Shown one piece after another: positions 1 to 11,798 of a stretch of DNA of 64,000 nucleotides (its first letter is position 1; every line of letters begins with the position of its first letter). This DNA comes from Eutypa lata (taxonomy: Eukaryota > Ascomycota > Sordariomycetes > Xylariales > Diatrypaceae). A program made the translations under genes and the position numbers. The stretch is from contig JAKULF010000005.1 in assembly GCA_022661535.1 (NCBI GenBank), forward strand, positions 3,534,001 through 3,598,000, in the 5' to 3' direction. The notes below the pieces were generated by a model. It saw nothing but the letters and a program-made list of their open reading frames with translations, was not told the DNA's origin and searched no databases.

Positions 1-1165
1 ACATGGCAATACCTTGGCCGGCGGCACCCCAGTACAAGGTCCACCGACGGCCTATTCTGTCCAGCGTATACACGCAGATCAGCGTGGCGAACATATAGAA
101 GATATTGTTCAAGCCGCTGATCCACTGGCTCTTGACCGTGTCGAACCCGGCGATGCGGAAGATGGTGGGGGCGTAAATGGTAACACCGGCGATGCCGACC
201 CACTCCTGCAAGATCTGCAGCCAGATCACGAGCTGCACACGGCGGCCGGTGTGGAGCTTTCCCGAGCCGACTCCAAACAGCATGTGAATGTAGGAGTTCT
301 TCTGGGACTCCTTGGTCTCGAGCGCGACGATCTGCCGGATGTCTTGGTACTCGGCCTCGGCGCGCGCGGCATCGGGCCCGGAGGACCCTCGCAGCCGTTG
401 CAGGATATACCGGGCTTCCTCGTCGCGCCCTACTTTGACAAGCCATCGGGGAGACTCGGGGAAGAACCAGACGCACGCCAGCAAGACGAGGAGTGGGATG
501 ATCTGGAAAGCGATCGGGAACCGCCACCGGATGGGCGAATTGCCGTTGTCGATGTAGGATAGACCAAACTCCAGCCAGTACGCCACAACGACACCGAAGA
601 TATTAAGCGTGAACTCAATAGCGATGAATTTGCCTCGAGACGTATGGTCGGCAGTCTCCGTCGCCCACACGGGTACGATGGCGTTTAGGATACCGGTGCC
701 GATGCCATTAACGGCTCGAGCTGATGTATATTAGTGACTATCCGCCTTCGGATGTAGAGAAGGGGGAAGAAGCCTACCGCAAATCATCCAATTGGCGTTC
801 TGGGCTGAGCATTGTAAAGAGGCGCCTATAATAGCCCACACGGCGCCAACGGCGATTGTCTTGGTTCTGCCAATCTTATCACCAACCCAACCACCATGCA
901 AGCACCCAAACAATGTACCAAGGTAATACACCGACACAATACCTCCTTGAAGAAGACTATCAGTGACAATAGGTTCTTCCGTGATCGGGTCTACGTAGCC
1001 AAAGCCCATAAGATCTATGTAGTCCTTGGCGTTGTTAACGCCACCCATCATTCCCTGATCATATCCAAAAAAGAAAATCGACAGCGCCGCGACGCAGTTG
1101 ATAGCTCTAAGCAGAGCTTTTTTCTCTAGGAAATTCGCTACGTTGACGCCTGGTAATCGCTCCAT
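1..1165 (-). CDS. MFS sugar transporter (3' end outside window)
   Basis: Major facilitator superfamily sugar:H+ symporter of the plasma membrane. Two exons are seen, 778-1165 and <1-720, joined by a 57-bp intron (721-777, GTAGGC donor, CAG acceptor). The ATG at 1165 is chosen because the reading frame further upstream has only a GTG. Family marks in order: FFGYDQG in helix 1, GDKIGR in the loop after helix 2, ICARAVNGIGTG, PESPRWL with downstream GR after helix 6, and DRIGRR after helix 8. The tail (PETKGR region) is off the left edge. A TATA-like TATATAAAG lies on this strand near 1309-1319, about 145 bp upstream of the ATG. The exact sugar cannot be told. Confidence 0.93.
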
Positions 1166-2953
1166 CTTGGCTAGATTCTGTGTCGCGATAAGGAGTTGAA
1201 GCACCGCTTGCCGCTCGGAATTACAGTCGTACTCGACGTGGGGCGTCAGCGACAGATAGTCGAATCTTCGAAAATTTATCTCAGTGGAAGGAGGAAGGGA
1301 TCAACGCTTTATATATGCGGCCAGGCAGCCCATGGGGAACGTCCCTCCACCCCCAGTGACAGGGTTCCAACCGCCGATACGGAACATGGACCCATTTCTG
1401 CACATCACGAGACTGCATCTTTCTTGCATTTTTTCATCAACTCCTTTCACTTATGGTGAACTAATCACGCATGATCGGCCTGGCGAATACTCACTTAAGT
1501 ATGAAAATGCCCACATCTCCGCACGAAAACCCCACATAGACTCTCCGCATTCACCCCTCACAACATCCCCAATTCCCCGAACTGGATCCCAACCACCCAC
1601 AAGGCCCGGCCCACTTGAAGGTCGCTCCTCAACCCGTATTAGCGTCGTCTATTCGAACGCACTATCGTCAGAAATAGTGATACAGTATTTATTAGCCACG
1701 TTATTTCCGAATTTATCGGAATCAGAGCCGCTTCTTTTAAGCGCCCCAATCAGCTTTGTTCTCCCGTAAAATGAAGAGCCGCATTGCTGCGATAATTCAC
1801 GATCACAGGGGTCCAAACCGTGTAATTCGTTATCAAGCGCACTAATCGGCATTGGTTCAAGAATACCGGATCGCGCAAATGGAGATTGTAGGTAATAGGT
1901 GAGTACGATTAATGAAGCATAAAAAGTACTATTTTTGAAATATTGTCTCAAGAACTCTATGATGTCATCAAATATGAGACTTACCATAGAGCTGGAGATA
2001 CCTAGTGTTAGTTCAGGAGCTGGAAATGGACAAAAAAATGAGCATCTCTGAGGCATTTCACCTCCCTCTTCACAGACACATATTTTCAACCTATGTCCCT
2101 CGAACCCCATATTACAACCGATATACTTCCTCACTAAGCTAGACCAGGGCCTGAAGCTAACAGTGGCAGACCCTATAGTAGCTAAACCGTCTTCTGGCAA
2201 AATGACAATGTCATGATAGTAGACTCTCATGTTTCACGAAATTAAGCCAGCTTTTAACTTTGGGAACAACGGAAACGGGCGTCTTACGCGAGGAGGTTAT
2301 TCTCTACATTAAGAGGTCAATAGGAGTTTATATCATCATACAAGACTTCGTGGCAGAGTCAAGTATAACAAGATCTCATGTACATTGATATCCTAGTCAA
2401 AAAGTAATCATATCGGAGAAGGCTACTAGCTCTTATCTTCTTTGTCTAGCCAAAGCTTTAGCCTTTGATTGATATCGTTTAGTATCTCCAACATCAATTG
2501 TTGAACCCCTTAGAGGGTAATCGGTTTAACTAGCAGGCAAATCCACTGATTAAACTTACCAGCCCTAGCATCCCGTAGAAGGTGCTGGTGATTGGGTGGT
2601 AGAAAGATGTACTGTTTCCAAGATCACGAACATAAGGAAATTAATTAACATAATCGAGGTGGTAATTGTCTTAGCTAGGGTGATGCTCGATTTGATCATT
2701 CAGAGAGTCCGTCCTGCAGCGCATAAGAATTGAATGATACTTAGTGAACCTCATGTAGAGAAAGCATAAATTGGGCAATGTCCATGTATCTGCCTTTATA
2801 TAAGCACATACGCTCGAAAACAGAGACTGCATTGGTGTAATGGTTTCAGTGAACGTTCATGAACGAACTCGGCATTTATCATCTATGCCGCTCTAACTCT
2901 GCTGTCTACCGTGCTCTTTCTCCAAACCGTCTAACGGTAATGATACGTCCATA
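1166..2953. other. intergenic, one doubtful 193-codon frame
   Basis: Space between two genes that both read leftwards. It holds the promoter of the sugar transporter. A minus-strand frame with an ATG runs 2230 to 1649 (193 codons) and contains two Cys-rich patches, but I recognise no family and see no supporting splice structure, so I do not call it a gene. Confidence 0.4.
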
Positions 2954-4569
2954 TTAAGGGAACAACTTAAAGCCTCCTGGGACGGCTTTCTGAAATAGCT
3001 GTTCTGGATCATATTTCTTGCTAACCGCTTGAAGAAACTTCTTGTTCTCCGGACCATACGAGCCGATTGGATCCTGACCTGTAAAGGCATAATTCAGATA
3101 CTTGTACGGGACAGCCGTACCCCGTGCGGCAGCATCGGAATCGACCTGCTCAACAAGCTCTTCAGTTGTCTTCAAGATCAAGTCATCGTCCTTTTGATCC
3201 TTCCAGTACATGAGAAACAGGAGCGACATGAGAGACCCATCGGCAGACTCCAAGCCAAAAACATTGCCATCAAACTCGTCCGTCTTCTTCAGTAGAGATG
3301 CAGGATATGGTTGCATGGTAAGAGAGTAAACGATACCATCCAAACCTTTCACCTTGTCAAGTGCGACATTGAAAAGCTCAGATACAGCATTCAACGTCGC
3401 AGCGTCAGGCTTCACCGTAGTGTTCATATAAGCGCATCTGTTTGGCATTAGTGCGTACCCCGAATTACAGTGTTGTTCTCTACCGGAACGGAATGGTATA
3501 TTTGCTATGGTAGGAAAGTGATAGACGAAGATAAACGTACCTGACACCCGTTCTTGCCATCGCAGCCTGTTCTTCGGCGGCACCCTTGAGCGTAATCATC
3601 CGCATGGAATTCAGCTGGTCTATCTGCGGCTGCATAGCAACAAAAGGCTCTAGGACGGGCGGCTTTTCCACCTCTTGGCTGTAGTAGGCTTGGTTCAAGC
3701 CCAAGGCCTGATTCAGACCCATTCCCTTGGCGATTTCTTCGGCAAAGAACAAACTTATCATGATGTGTGTCTCTTCAGATGCGTCTGGCTTCGTGACCTC
3801 GTTGACGAGAGCCTCGACCTGAGAGGGGAATTGATCGGCAAAGTAGAAGGCCGAACCTCCCCAGAATGGCCCTTGCTTGAATGTTCTCATGTCGAACCGA
3901 GTGACCACGCCGAAATTGTTTCCACCACCCTTCAGTGCCTTGAAGAGGTCAGAATTTTGTTTCGCGTTCGCATTGACGACCTTGCCAGAGGCCAGAACGA
4001 CCTCGTAGTTCACTACGTTGTCGCAAACGAAGCCCTCGCGAGAACCGAAGAAGGAAAGACCTCCTGAGATCATACGTGAGCCCAAGTCTAATGGTAATAA
4101 TGTGCTGGGTATCCATGTACTTACCTGATAGTGCGAGTCCTCCAACGCCATTGTTGCCGGATCTTGCTCCAGTGACGCCCAAACCCTGCTTCGAAAGCTC
4201 ATTATACACAGCACCCCAGCGCTCACCAGCTCCTATAGAAACAACACCATCATCAACCCGAACCCCATCCAGCAAGGCTAGGTCTAGGGTGATCGCATTC
4301 TGAATGTTGGCGCAACCTGGCAAGGGCTGTTGTCCCGCACCGCGGATGGCGAAAGTCACGCCCTCTTCTACGTACGGCTGAACGAGCTTCAAGAACTCTG
4401 AAACTTCCGTGCTGGACTTCGGGAGAATGATGACCTTAGGCGTAATATCACTTTCAAGCCGCGAGAGGTACGAGCTGTTACGCTCCTCGTAGGCCTCTAC
4501 ACCTTTGAAGAGGACTTGGTCGGCCGGGAAGGCTTCCTTGAGCTTGTCAATGATATCTGATGCGGACAT
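2954..4569 (-). CDS. FAD-binding oxidoreductase, berberine-bridge-enzyme-like
   Basis: A 483-residue FAD-linked oxidoreductase of the PCMH/BBE superfamily, which oxidises small alcohols, amines or secondary metabolites. Three exons: 4125-4569, 3541-4063 and 2954-3437, with introns of 61 and 103 bp. The FAD-binding half has PKVIILPKSSTEVSEFLKL, RGAGQQPLPGCANI and a glycine-rich GVGGLALSGGLSFF formed exactly across intron 1. The C-terminal BBE motif is YGPENKKFLQAVSKKYDPEQLF. In bicovalent members a histidine sits in the RxGGH position; here it is Gln (GAGQQ), so FAD is probably bound without the 8-alpha-histidyl link. No signal peptide is visible, so it is probably intracellular. Substrate unknown. 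Confidence 0.92.
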
Positions 4570-4939
4570 CTTGCTGGGAGTCTGGACACCACGGAGACAA
4601 TTAAATTTGCAGAATGCGATGTGGCAGAGGGACAAAATGCTGGAAGTTGAGGAAGTACCCAGCATGTAAGGGATGAGTGTTAAGACCGACCCACCTAAGC
4701 TGTCACCTTGGGTACTTATGTACTTATGTAGGTAGTGTATAACTGCATATAGGTGGTGGATGCCTTGTCACCTACCCCACCTATCTATAGATAGATTATT
4801 GGACCTGTCATCAGCTTCCTCCTTTTCTGGTCTTTAACCTGATATTTCCAACCATAACCTAGTGTTTGTCAATGGTTGCGTAATTCAAGGTAGGCAAACA
4901 GTATGCCTGATTGGTTACACGAGATTAGGGAAAAGATAA

Positions 4940-5335
4940 GGCGTGCAGGTATCACGGAAATTTGCAGGATTGGCAGCGCGACACAGTATGTTTGTATTGG
5001 AAGATTCGTTCGTTCTGGCTGAGTCGCAAACATCTTCGGCTGACAGCTCACCTTGGCCTAATGTAGCGCTTTTCATCCTAGGTAGCGACGGCGCCCATAA
5101 TGTCCCCATACTCATTGCCGGTCACATTATACAAGGTGTTAGGGCCGGCAGTGTCTACTTATTGATTGACGCTGCCTATTACGGCCTTGTTCTACTTCGA
5201 GAACGCAGTAAATAACTAGACTTGAGGTTCTCTTTGGCAGGTATGGCAGTGGTGTTAGATCTGCCTGTGGATGGTGCACTTGCGCAAGAAACTAGATCTG
5301 GGTGCTTTGGGTTAACATCGTTATTTGCGGTGTGC
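4940..5335 (+). pseudogene. remnant of MFS (DHA2-type) transporter
   Basis: Decayed fragment of a drug-type MFS transporter. One frame (to the TAA at 5213-5215) reads ALFILGS, then HNVPILIAGHIIQGVRAG and LVLLRERSK, matching the conserved stretch around helix 4 that normally ends PLRERGKY. After the stop, and past a CAG at 5238-5240 that may be an old acceptor, another frame reads PVDGALAQETRSG, matching the GGALAQxTSWRW stretch of helix 5-6. The RTIQG arginine has become His, and nothing is left of the rest of the gene. Dead copy; the intact source is not in the window. Confidence 0.6.
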
Positions 5336-6827
5336 CTTAAGAGCCCGTCTCTTCTTCATGAGAGTAAGAAGTGAGGATGAATAATAGCAGGACCCAGTGA
5401 CATCGAAGGTCAAGAAAGTAGATTAACTTGGTACAGGTATATTCGTTCTGAGTATCTTCGCTGTACTATATGCCAGTTGGCTTAGTAATATGTATTATTA
5501 GTCTCTCCGCCGTTGAAAGCAAGAAAGGCTTGGGGCTTAGGAAGGACCTATAGACACAATACGTGCTCGATGATAACAAATCGGAGAGGGGGCAGGCTGA
5601 AGCTGAAAGGGAGGATCGGCAAGAATAGAACCTTGATCGACTGCTACTGGTTTATATGAACTCTGCCTGTTCTACGGCGTAGGGACTAAGATGGCATATA
5701 TTTGACATATAGATCTTATCCACTCGAAAAAAGCCTCTTTGTGCTTGTATACAATGCTTGAATCAATATTTGTCTTTAGTATGCGATAATAATAAACACA
5801 TCTACTGTCTACAACGCAATGATGAAAATGACCCCGGAACGAACACTATCATCAGTGACGAAGTGCCAACGAACGGCCAAATACCATCACCACCAACTAT
5901 CCTCTATTGGGGTTCAAGCGCCACAGCGTCTTGAAATGGTAGGTAGACTTCTCCAATGGATGATATGATTGGACCAATTTGCATAATTGCGTAAGCTTTA
6001 ACCAACCTTTAGGGAAGGTTATTTCAACCGACGGCGCACGAAGTCTTCGTCACGAGATCACACCTATGTAGGAATATGCCACTTGTTGACTAGAGGCTCA
6101 TAATGTTCCTTAAAATACGCCCTGCATATATCCATCGTGAATGAAGTTTGGCCCATGTTGTTTCCACTTAGAAAGAGTACTTCTCTGTGACACCAGCCAT
6201 TCACTGTTTTGCGATATTACGCGTGGTATAGAGCCTTAAACTTTTCAATGGGTGTGATTCAAGAAACAAACCCCCTATTTCGTAACGGCACAGCTGGGAT
6301 GAATCTTGCATGAATTATGTCAATTGCTAGGAGAACGTAATCGGTTGTTATCTTTGAGATATCACGTACCACCTTGACAGTTCATCCCAGAGTTTTACAT
6401 ACGCATACGGCCTGACTCAAATCTTTGTCATTTGTATCTCTCCCGTTTAGTGGAACCGCAGTTCAGCGAGTGACAAGGTTGTGCAACGGAATTCCACAAT
6501 GATTCTTCGCCTTCGTCATGATTTCTTGGAAGTCCTTAGTTATTCATAACAATTCGGCGTGTCATTTGCGTCACATGTTACATTTGACTGATAAATGATA
6601 CCAGCACCAGAATGTTGTATTTTGCCAAGAACTAACACAAAGAGGAAACAATCCAGTCCAGATTTCTGGTCATTATATCCCTAAGACCCAATCTTATCTT
6701 TCTTTTTCCACAGCTGATTTCTCATTTTCATTTCAGCTCATGATAAATAGCTACTTATGCTACATTAGTCCTTAGAATCCTTTCAAGACTAGATAATACA
6801 GGGTTATTGAAGTTAATATCCAGCAAG
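5336..6827. other. AT-rich intergenic
   Basis: About 1.5 kb without a convincing reading frame, RNA gene or repeat. Its right end should hold the promoter of the kinase gene that starts at 6828. Confidence 0.5.
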
Positions 6828-8447
6828 ATGTCCACTACAACCAGTCCACAAAACCATCAACCATCAGACTCTACGAGCGATTCTACTATTCAAAATGCAC
6901 AGCCCCAACCTTTCTGCTTCAAGGAGACTCCAATAAGTCAAATGCGGCCCATATACTCCGAAAATGTGGAACGCCTCAGTAACTATGATGAAGGCGGCTT
7001 CCACCCCGTACATCTTGGAGAAGTTTACAATAGGCATTACGAAGTGATCCATAAGTTGGGCCATGGTGGTTTTGCTACAGTGTGGCTTTGCTTGGATACA
7101 CGGAGCCATCAATGGAGGGCTCTCAAAATCATTGCAGCAGATTACTCTGACGAAGATGGGTCTGATTTGCGACTCCTTTCGATACTGGACCGGGATGGGA
7201 AGGGACTCAGCGAGGGCGAAGAAAATCATGTAGCTTTACCTGTTGATAGCTTCTGGATTGAAGGCGTAAATGGTCAGCACCTATGTCTTATCCTACCGCT
7301 ACTAGGAGATTCTATCAGAACGAAACCCATTTGGGACCCCCCAAATTCATTTAAACACATATTTCGACAAGCTGGCAAAGCCTTACAGTTTCTTCATCGG
7401 CACGGCATTTGCCACGGCGATATTACGCCCAGGAACATTCTATTCCGACTTGGGGATACAACACGGATTAGTCGAGAGGAAATGTTGAATTTGGTTGGTA
7501 AACATGGGGTAGAATTTGTCCGCACTCGTACCGGAGAAAAGCCCAGCCCAAGGTACCCATCATACATAGTCGGACCGGCAGATCTCAGCCAGTTGATGTC
7601 GACAGGAGATATCTCTGTTATTGATTTTGGGGAATGCTTCAACGTCTCCAATCCGCCGGAGATTATTGGGATTCCAAACGCCTATTCTGCGCCAGAGGTA
7701 CGATTCCAGTTTAATCCAGGATTCAGTGGTGACGTTTGGGCACTTGCATGCACTCTTATGGAGATAAGGACCGGATCAGTGTTATTCAGCAATACAGAGC
7801 GTATTGGGGCACTTGTCGCATGTTTCTCTGCGTACCTAGGCCCTCTTCCGGAACCTTATCGCTCTATTCGGATAACACAGCTTCACGAGATGCTTGAAGA
7901 AATTGGGCAAGAGAATAGTCCTGAGAGTCTGAGACTAAAACGCTCCGCAGAAGAGCAATTAGCAGAATTCTTTGACCCAATGCTGGAAAGAAAAGATACT
8001 GCTAGATTCAGAATGGCCCTGTCTAGAATGCAAAAAGAAACTGGATATGAAAACCCTTTCCTAGCAGATATGGCACTTGAACGGGGTTATATCGAGATGC
8101 CAATGGGGCCTGACGGAACACCAGACGAATATGCGCCACCAATTGAGAAGCGGTGGGAACTTGAAAACGAGGAATTTGCTTTGCTTGGTGACCTCTTTAC
8201 TAAGATCTTTAAATACGATCCGAAGAACAGATTATCGTTAGAAGAATTTCTAAATCATCCATGGTTCGAAGACACAGCTCCTGTTCTTAAAGAAGAGAAT
8301 GATCCTCATGCTCAGACGGAGACTCCGATCGAACCCTCTGCATCAAATCAATCTAGTCCTCTCACCTTATGCAAACATGCTAATACAGCTTCCTTGGATG
8401 GATATGCTTCATCGAAGGAACAACAACCTTCGGATTCTCAGACCTAA
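6828..8447 (+). CDS. SRPK-like serine/threonine protein kinase
   Basis: Intronless 539-residue protein kinase. The ATG at 6828 follows a good CAAG context; the frame further upstream has only TTG. Residues 1-40 are Ser/Thr/Gln-rich and disordered. Kinase marks: glycine loop LGHGGFATVWLC near 77, ALKII with the ATP lysine near 100, catalytic loop ICHGDITPRNILF near 194-206 (HGD in place of HRD), VIDFGECF with the DFG near 266, SAPEV in place of APE, and DPKNRLSLEEFLNHPWF at the lobe end. There is an insert between catalytic loop and DFG, as in SRPK-type kinases. All catalytic residues are present, so it is probably active. Many such kinases occur in expanded fungal families; target unknown. 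Confidence 0.92.
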   Translation: MSTTTSPQNHQPSDSTSDSTIQNAQPQPFCFKETPISQMRPIYSENVERLSNYDEGGFHPVHLGEVYNRHYEVIHKLGHGGFATVWLCLDTRSHQWRALKIIAADYSDEDGSDLRLLSILDRDGKGLSEGEENHVALPVDSFWIEGVNGQHLCLILPLLGDSIRTKPIWDPPNSFKHIFRQAGKALQFLHRHGICHGDITPRNILFRLGDTTRISREEMLNLVGKHGVEFVRTRTGEKPSPRYPSYIVGPADLSQLMSTGDISVIDFGECFNVSNPPEIIGIPNAYSAPEVRFQFNPGFSGDVWALACTLMEIRTGSVLFSNTERIGALVACFSAYLGPLPEPYRSIRITQLHEMLEEIGQENSPESLRLKRSAEEQLAEFFDPMLERKDTARFRMALSRMQKETGYENPFLADMALERGYIEMPMGPDGTPDEYAPPIEKRWELENEEFALLGDLFTKIFKYDPKNRLSLEEFLNHPWFEDTAPVLKEENDPHAQTETPIEPSASNQSSPLTLCKHANTASLDGYASSKEQQPSDSQT

Positions 8448-9094
8448 AGCTAAAGCTACGTACCCTAGAGAAGATGATGCGAGCACATCTATAAATGAAG
8501 CTTCAATAGTAGCGAGAGGAGAAGTGACGCCTTAACTGGGATAATTCAACGTATCACTTTGGAAACTTTAAGAGAGAATGTTGCTTCAAGCTGGTAAATT
8601 TGCAATGAGATTATTTCAAAGTCTTTCGCCTGGATTCCTTCTCTAGTCCATCGTATGCTATGCAATAGTTGCTTTCTCCGTGATCATAGCGGGGTTCAGC
8701 CAACCAGCATCTCAGGGAAGTATCCCCGACTTTTAAGAAGTGTTTATTATCCCAATCACGGGGCGATCTTTTGCCACGATCTTCTACAGAAACGTAACCA
8801 CCGTTGCGATATTACCACGTTGTCTATCAGACTAGTTGTACAAGTGGGAATAGGCACGTATATTTAGTGTTAGCTGATAGGTCATTAGAAGAAAGCCATA
8901 GCATGGTATCATTCTATATATATTCAGGTTTATAGTTTTCTATTGTCGCTTCTCTTGACATGCCCTTTTGTGCTACATAGAGGCTGAAAGAAGATAAGCT
9001 AAACTCATGTATATCGTCGATCCCAACCACAATAAGTCGCCTTTCCGTCTTTACCAACCATAACCAAGACAAACTATTCCAACCATGGTCTCAT
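8448..9094. other. intergenic between convergent genes
   Basis: Lies between the 3' ends of the kinase (plus) and the FTA2-like gene (minus). Only short non-coding frames are seen. Confidence 0.5.
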
Positions 9095-10282
9095 TCATCC
9101 TTTCTGCTTCTTCTGGCGTAATAGGTGTTCCTTTCTAGCTCCGCACTCTTTCAGGCTTAGACGTGAAGTGCGAGCCAAAGATTTGAGTTTTATCACCCCT
9201 TTCCCGCTGGCCGCATTCCTCCAGTCGAACAATTCCGGTCGGTACTTAGAATAAAGCGTATGCCAGTAGAGCTCATCTCCTCGGGTCGTACGTAATACGT
9301 CCTCTTTGTAGTTCCAATTTGGGTTAATCCTCCGCCAGATGCGTGGCCCCTTAGTGTATTTGTTATGAGTGTCGATCATGTCGTCGAAGGACTCTTCGTC
9401 CTCTTGAGGTACGCCATCCGGGCACGAACTACTCAGTTCCTTATCGATCCATTCAGGGGTTAAATGTGGGTGAGGTCTAAAGTTCATGATGTTAGCTTAT
9501 TGATTATATATGTTTTGGAAGGAGATGACGGGGGTATGCAGTGATCCATGACCGTGTCATCAAAGTGAATACATTAAGGTACGCAAGATAAGATAAGGAG
9601 TAGGATATGAACCGAGACAAAGAAAGGGGGTTTGCAGAGGTTTTGATAATACGTACACAGTTTTGGAGCGTCCGAAATCAAACATAAGTCCATTCAAGTA
9701 TTGTCTCTTGTGTACATCCCCAACGAAGATCCCAACCTCGTGCATAGTATGAAGGTTACGAATCATACTTGGGATCATATTAGGAGTGAATGGGATCTTG
9801 GTGTCGATCAACTCTTTGACGATTGCTTTAAGTGGTGGTCGTGTTTCTCCTTCTTCTGAACCTAGAATCGTAGTACCTTTCTGTCTTAGGTATTCCTCCT
9901 GGTCCGACGTAAGGATGATGTATCCGTAGCACTCCGCTGCAATATAGGACAAATCCATTTCGCGAAGCCGCCCATATACACGACATTCGTTATAAAATGC
10001 ACTGAAATGATATACTGCATCGTTGACTTCAGGCCATTCTTGCGACCAATATTCCTCGGTTTCCTCGTATACAAACTAGTAAAGATGAGTAAACGGTCTC
10101 GTATTAAGGACAAAGCATTCACATACTACTTTCAAAGCATAGACCTCTTTCTCAATACGGACTTTCCATACATACCCATCCTCCCCCTTACCGAGTTGGT
10201 CAAGAAACTCAATAGTTAAAGGCCAATAGTCACCTTTGAACGGGTTGATTTTTGGACCCGGGATCGGCGGAACCGCTGACAT
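9095..10282 (-). CDS. FTA2-type kinase-fold protein
   Basis: A 318-residue protein resembling the fungal family named after the Sim4 kinetochore subunit FTA2, which has a shortened kinase-like fold; most members in filamentous fungi have no proven kinetochore role. Exons 10127-10282, 9657-10075 and 9095-9476; introns of 51 and 180 bp. The second intron joins DFGRSKTV to PHPHLTPEWID, a junction that fits the family. N-lobe: LGKGEDGYVWKV and YALKVF with the lysine near 51. C-lobe: GIFVGDVHKRQYLNG and MFDFGRSKT. There is no full HRD loop, so catalysis is uncertain. The next gene upstream, 502 bp away on the same strand, carries a nuclease-like pattern. Confidence 0.8.
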
Positions 10283-10784
10283 ATCCACGGATAATGTCTC
10301 TCGGGACAAGAAGTATCTGAATTTCTAAGCTCCAGAATTATTCACAGTTATACATCATAAGTTCTTTGTTCTCTAATTGTCATGTTATAGATAAAACAAA
10401 GGACTAGGATTACTACCTTGCCCGTAAATGGCAAGTTGTCTCAAAGATGAGACGGTTACTAAACAAATCAATATCTTCATAAGTCATGGGTCCACTTTAT
10501 TATATGATAGTTATATTTATTGTTGCTCACGTGAATTCACCTCGCCCAGAAAATGCAATAGTGACATAAGGCAGCTGAAGAAGTATCAAGGGAGACGAGG
10601 AACGGACGAGTATCTCAACCAATTACTATAGATCAGGAATGACGCTTCCTCTATTGCAATACTTACCAAATTCCCCTGAATATCTACTAAGTCATCTCCT
10701 CGTATTCCTCTACCACCGTACTTACTAGCGAACTAATGCGGAGCTCTGGTTAGATATCTCATACGGACAGCAGCAAACTATAAT
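10283..10784. other. intergenic between tandem minus-strand genes
   Basis: 502 bp separating the nuclease-like gene from the FTA2-like gene. AT-rich, and long enough for a separate promoter. No gene seen. Confidence 0.5.
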
Positions 10785-11798
10785 TCAACTAAGAACAATA
10801 GCACCATGAGGGAGCTCCCGCAATGTTCTTTGGGAAATCTTGTTAAAGTATAGGGTTTCATTTCCCTCTTGTATAGCGACCCATTCATCTAGGCGGGTCT
10901 GGGCCCCGGGTGATACAATCGGCCTATAGTCTTCATTCATCGCCGATAAGATCCAAGCTACCATTCCCAGAAGGACAGTGACCCGATTCTTTCCAGACAC
11001 CGACCACTTGACCGCAGCACCTTGGACTCCGATTTGTTTAAGACTCAAAGGACACTCACTAGTGGGCTTTGAGGCTTTGCCTTGATCTATAAGACGGGTA
11101 AAACAGGCTTCCTCTGATGTGACAGCTATAGCATACTGCGTTCCGGCTTCGACGCCGTATGCTGCAAGTTGTCGACAGGGATAAAGAAACTTTTGTAATC
11201 CTAAATCTTTTCGACGTCTATGGCGATCTTCCCAAGTCCACCTTACCGCGAGCTTTGCGTCTGCAACCGCGATCCATATACGTGTGCTTTTGCCCTCCTT
11301 TATATTATATATAGAGCCGAAGTCCGGTCTTTTAGCTTCCTTATTTATCGTACCTGGCCAGGTCCTAAACACGGGGACCTCCCCTGCTTGATCACCGTTG
11401 TCTCCTATGGCAAGATCGATCTTATAGGTGTACCCTATACCATGAAATATTAACCTTAGCATAGGGATTAACCAGTGTTCGCAGTATAGCACAAATGTGC
11501 TCTCATCCTCTACATGGGCTTGTTCAAGCGCTCTTTCCTTCCAAGCCTCTATTTTCGTAGGATCGTAGTTGAACGGTTGGGTCAACAAAGGCTCGAAAGC
11601 GTTGATGATATTTTGATAGGTTAAATCTTCAAGCTCAACAACATGTTCTATCTGGACTTGTGGCCATTTCTTACTCCGATAGATAGATCCACCCTCATCT
11701 GTGATGTTTAATTTTGGGTTTTCGATGGCACAGAGTTCTAGAGCAGTGGTAAATGAGCCTTTATCCTGAGCATGGCTTCTGAGAATTCGTGTGGACAT
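10785..11798 (-). CDS. hypothetical protein with PD-(D/E)XK nuclease-like pattern
   Basis: Intronless 337-residue protein; the ATG at 11798 is used since the in-frame upstream triplet is only TTG. I do not recognise a named family. The central part has KRPDFGSIY near 157-163, then after about 20 residues a hydrophobic strand IWIAVADAK with D180-A181-K182. PD followed by a strand ending (D/E)xK is the active-site signature of the PD-(D/E)XK nuclease superfamily, also found in fungal spore-killer and Crinkler-type proteins. A further strand (AVRWTW) and helix follow. No signal peptide or membrane segment. It lies upstream of a kinase-fold gene on the same strand. The nuclease assignment is pattern-based and unproven; a small-molecule or protein-binding role is equally possible. 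Confidence 0.75.
   Translation of the reverse strand: MSTRILRSHAQDKGSFTTALELCAIENPKLNITDEGGSIYRSKKWPQVQIEHVVELEDLTYQNIINAFEPLLTQPFNYDPTKIEAWKERALEQAHVEDESTFVLYCEHWLIPMLRLIFHGIGYTYKIDLAIGDNGDQAGEVPVFRTWPGTINKEAKRPDFGSIYNIKEGKSTRIWIAVADAKLAVRWTWEDRHRRRKDLGLQKFLYPCRQLAAYGVEAGTQYAIAVTSEEACFTRLIDQGKASKPTSECPLSLKQIGVQGAAVKWSVSGKNRVTVLLGMVAWILSAMNEDYRPIVSPGAQTRLDEWVAIQEGNETLYFNKISQRTLRELPHGAIVLS

Noticed and set aside
1284..1769. Open plus-strand frame in the transporter promoter
   Set aside because: Lies in a TATA-containing upstream region, no family motif, poor composition; chance frame.
1649..2230. 193-codon minus-strand frame with ATG
   Set aside because: No domain, no splice support, irregular composition. 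Kept only as a note in the intergenic entry.
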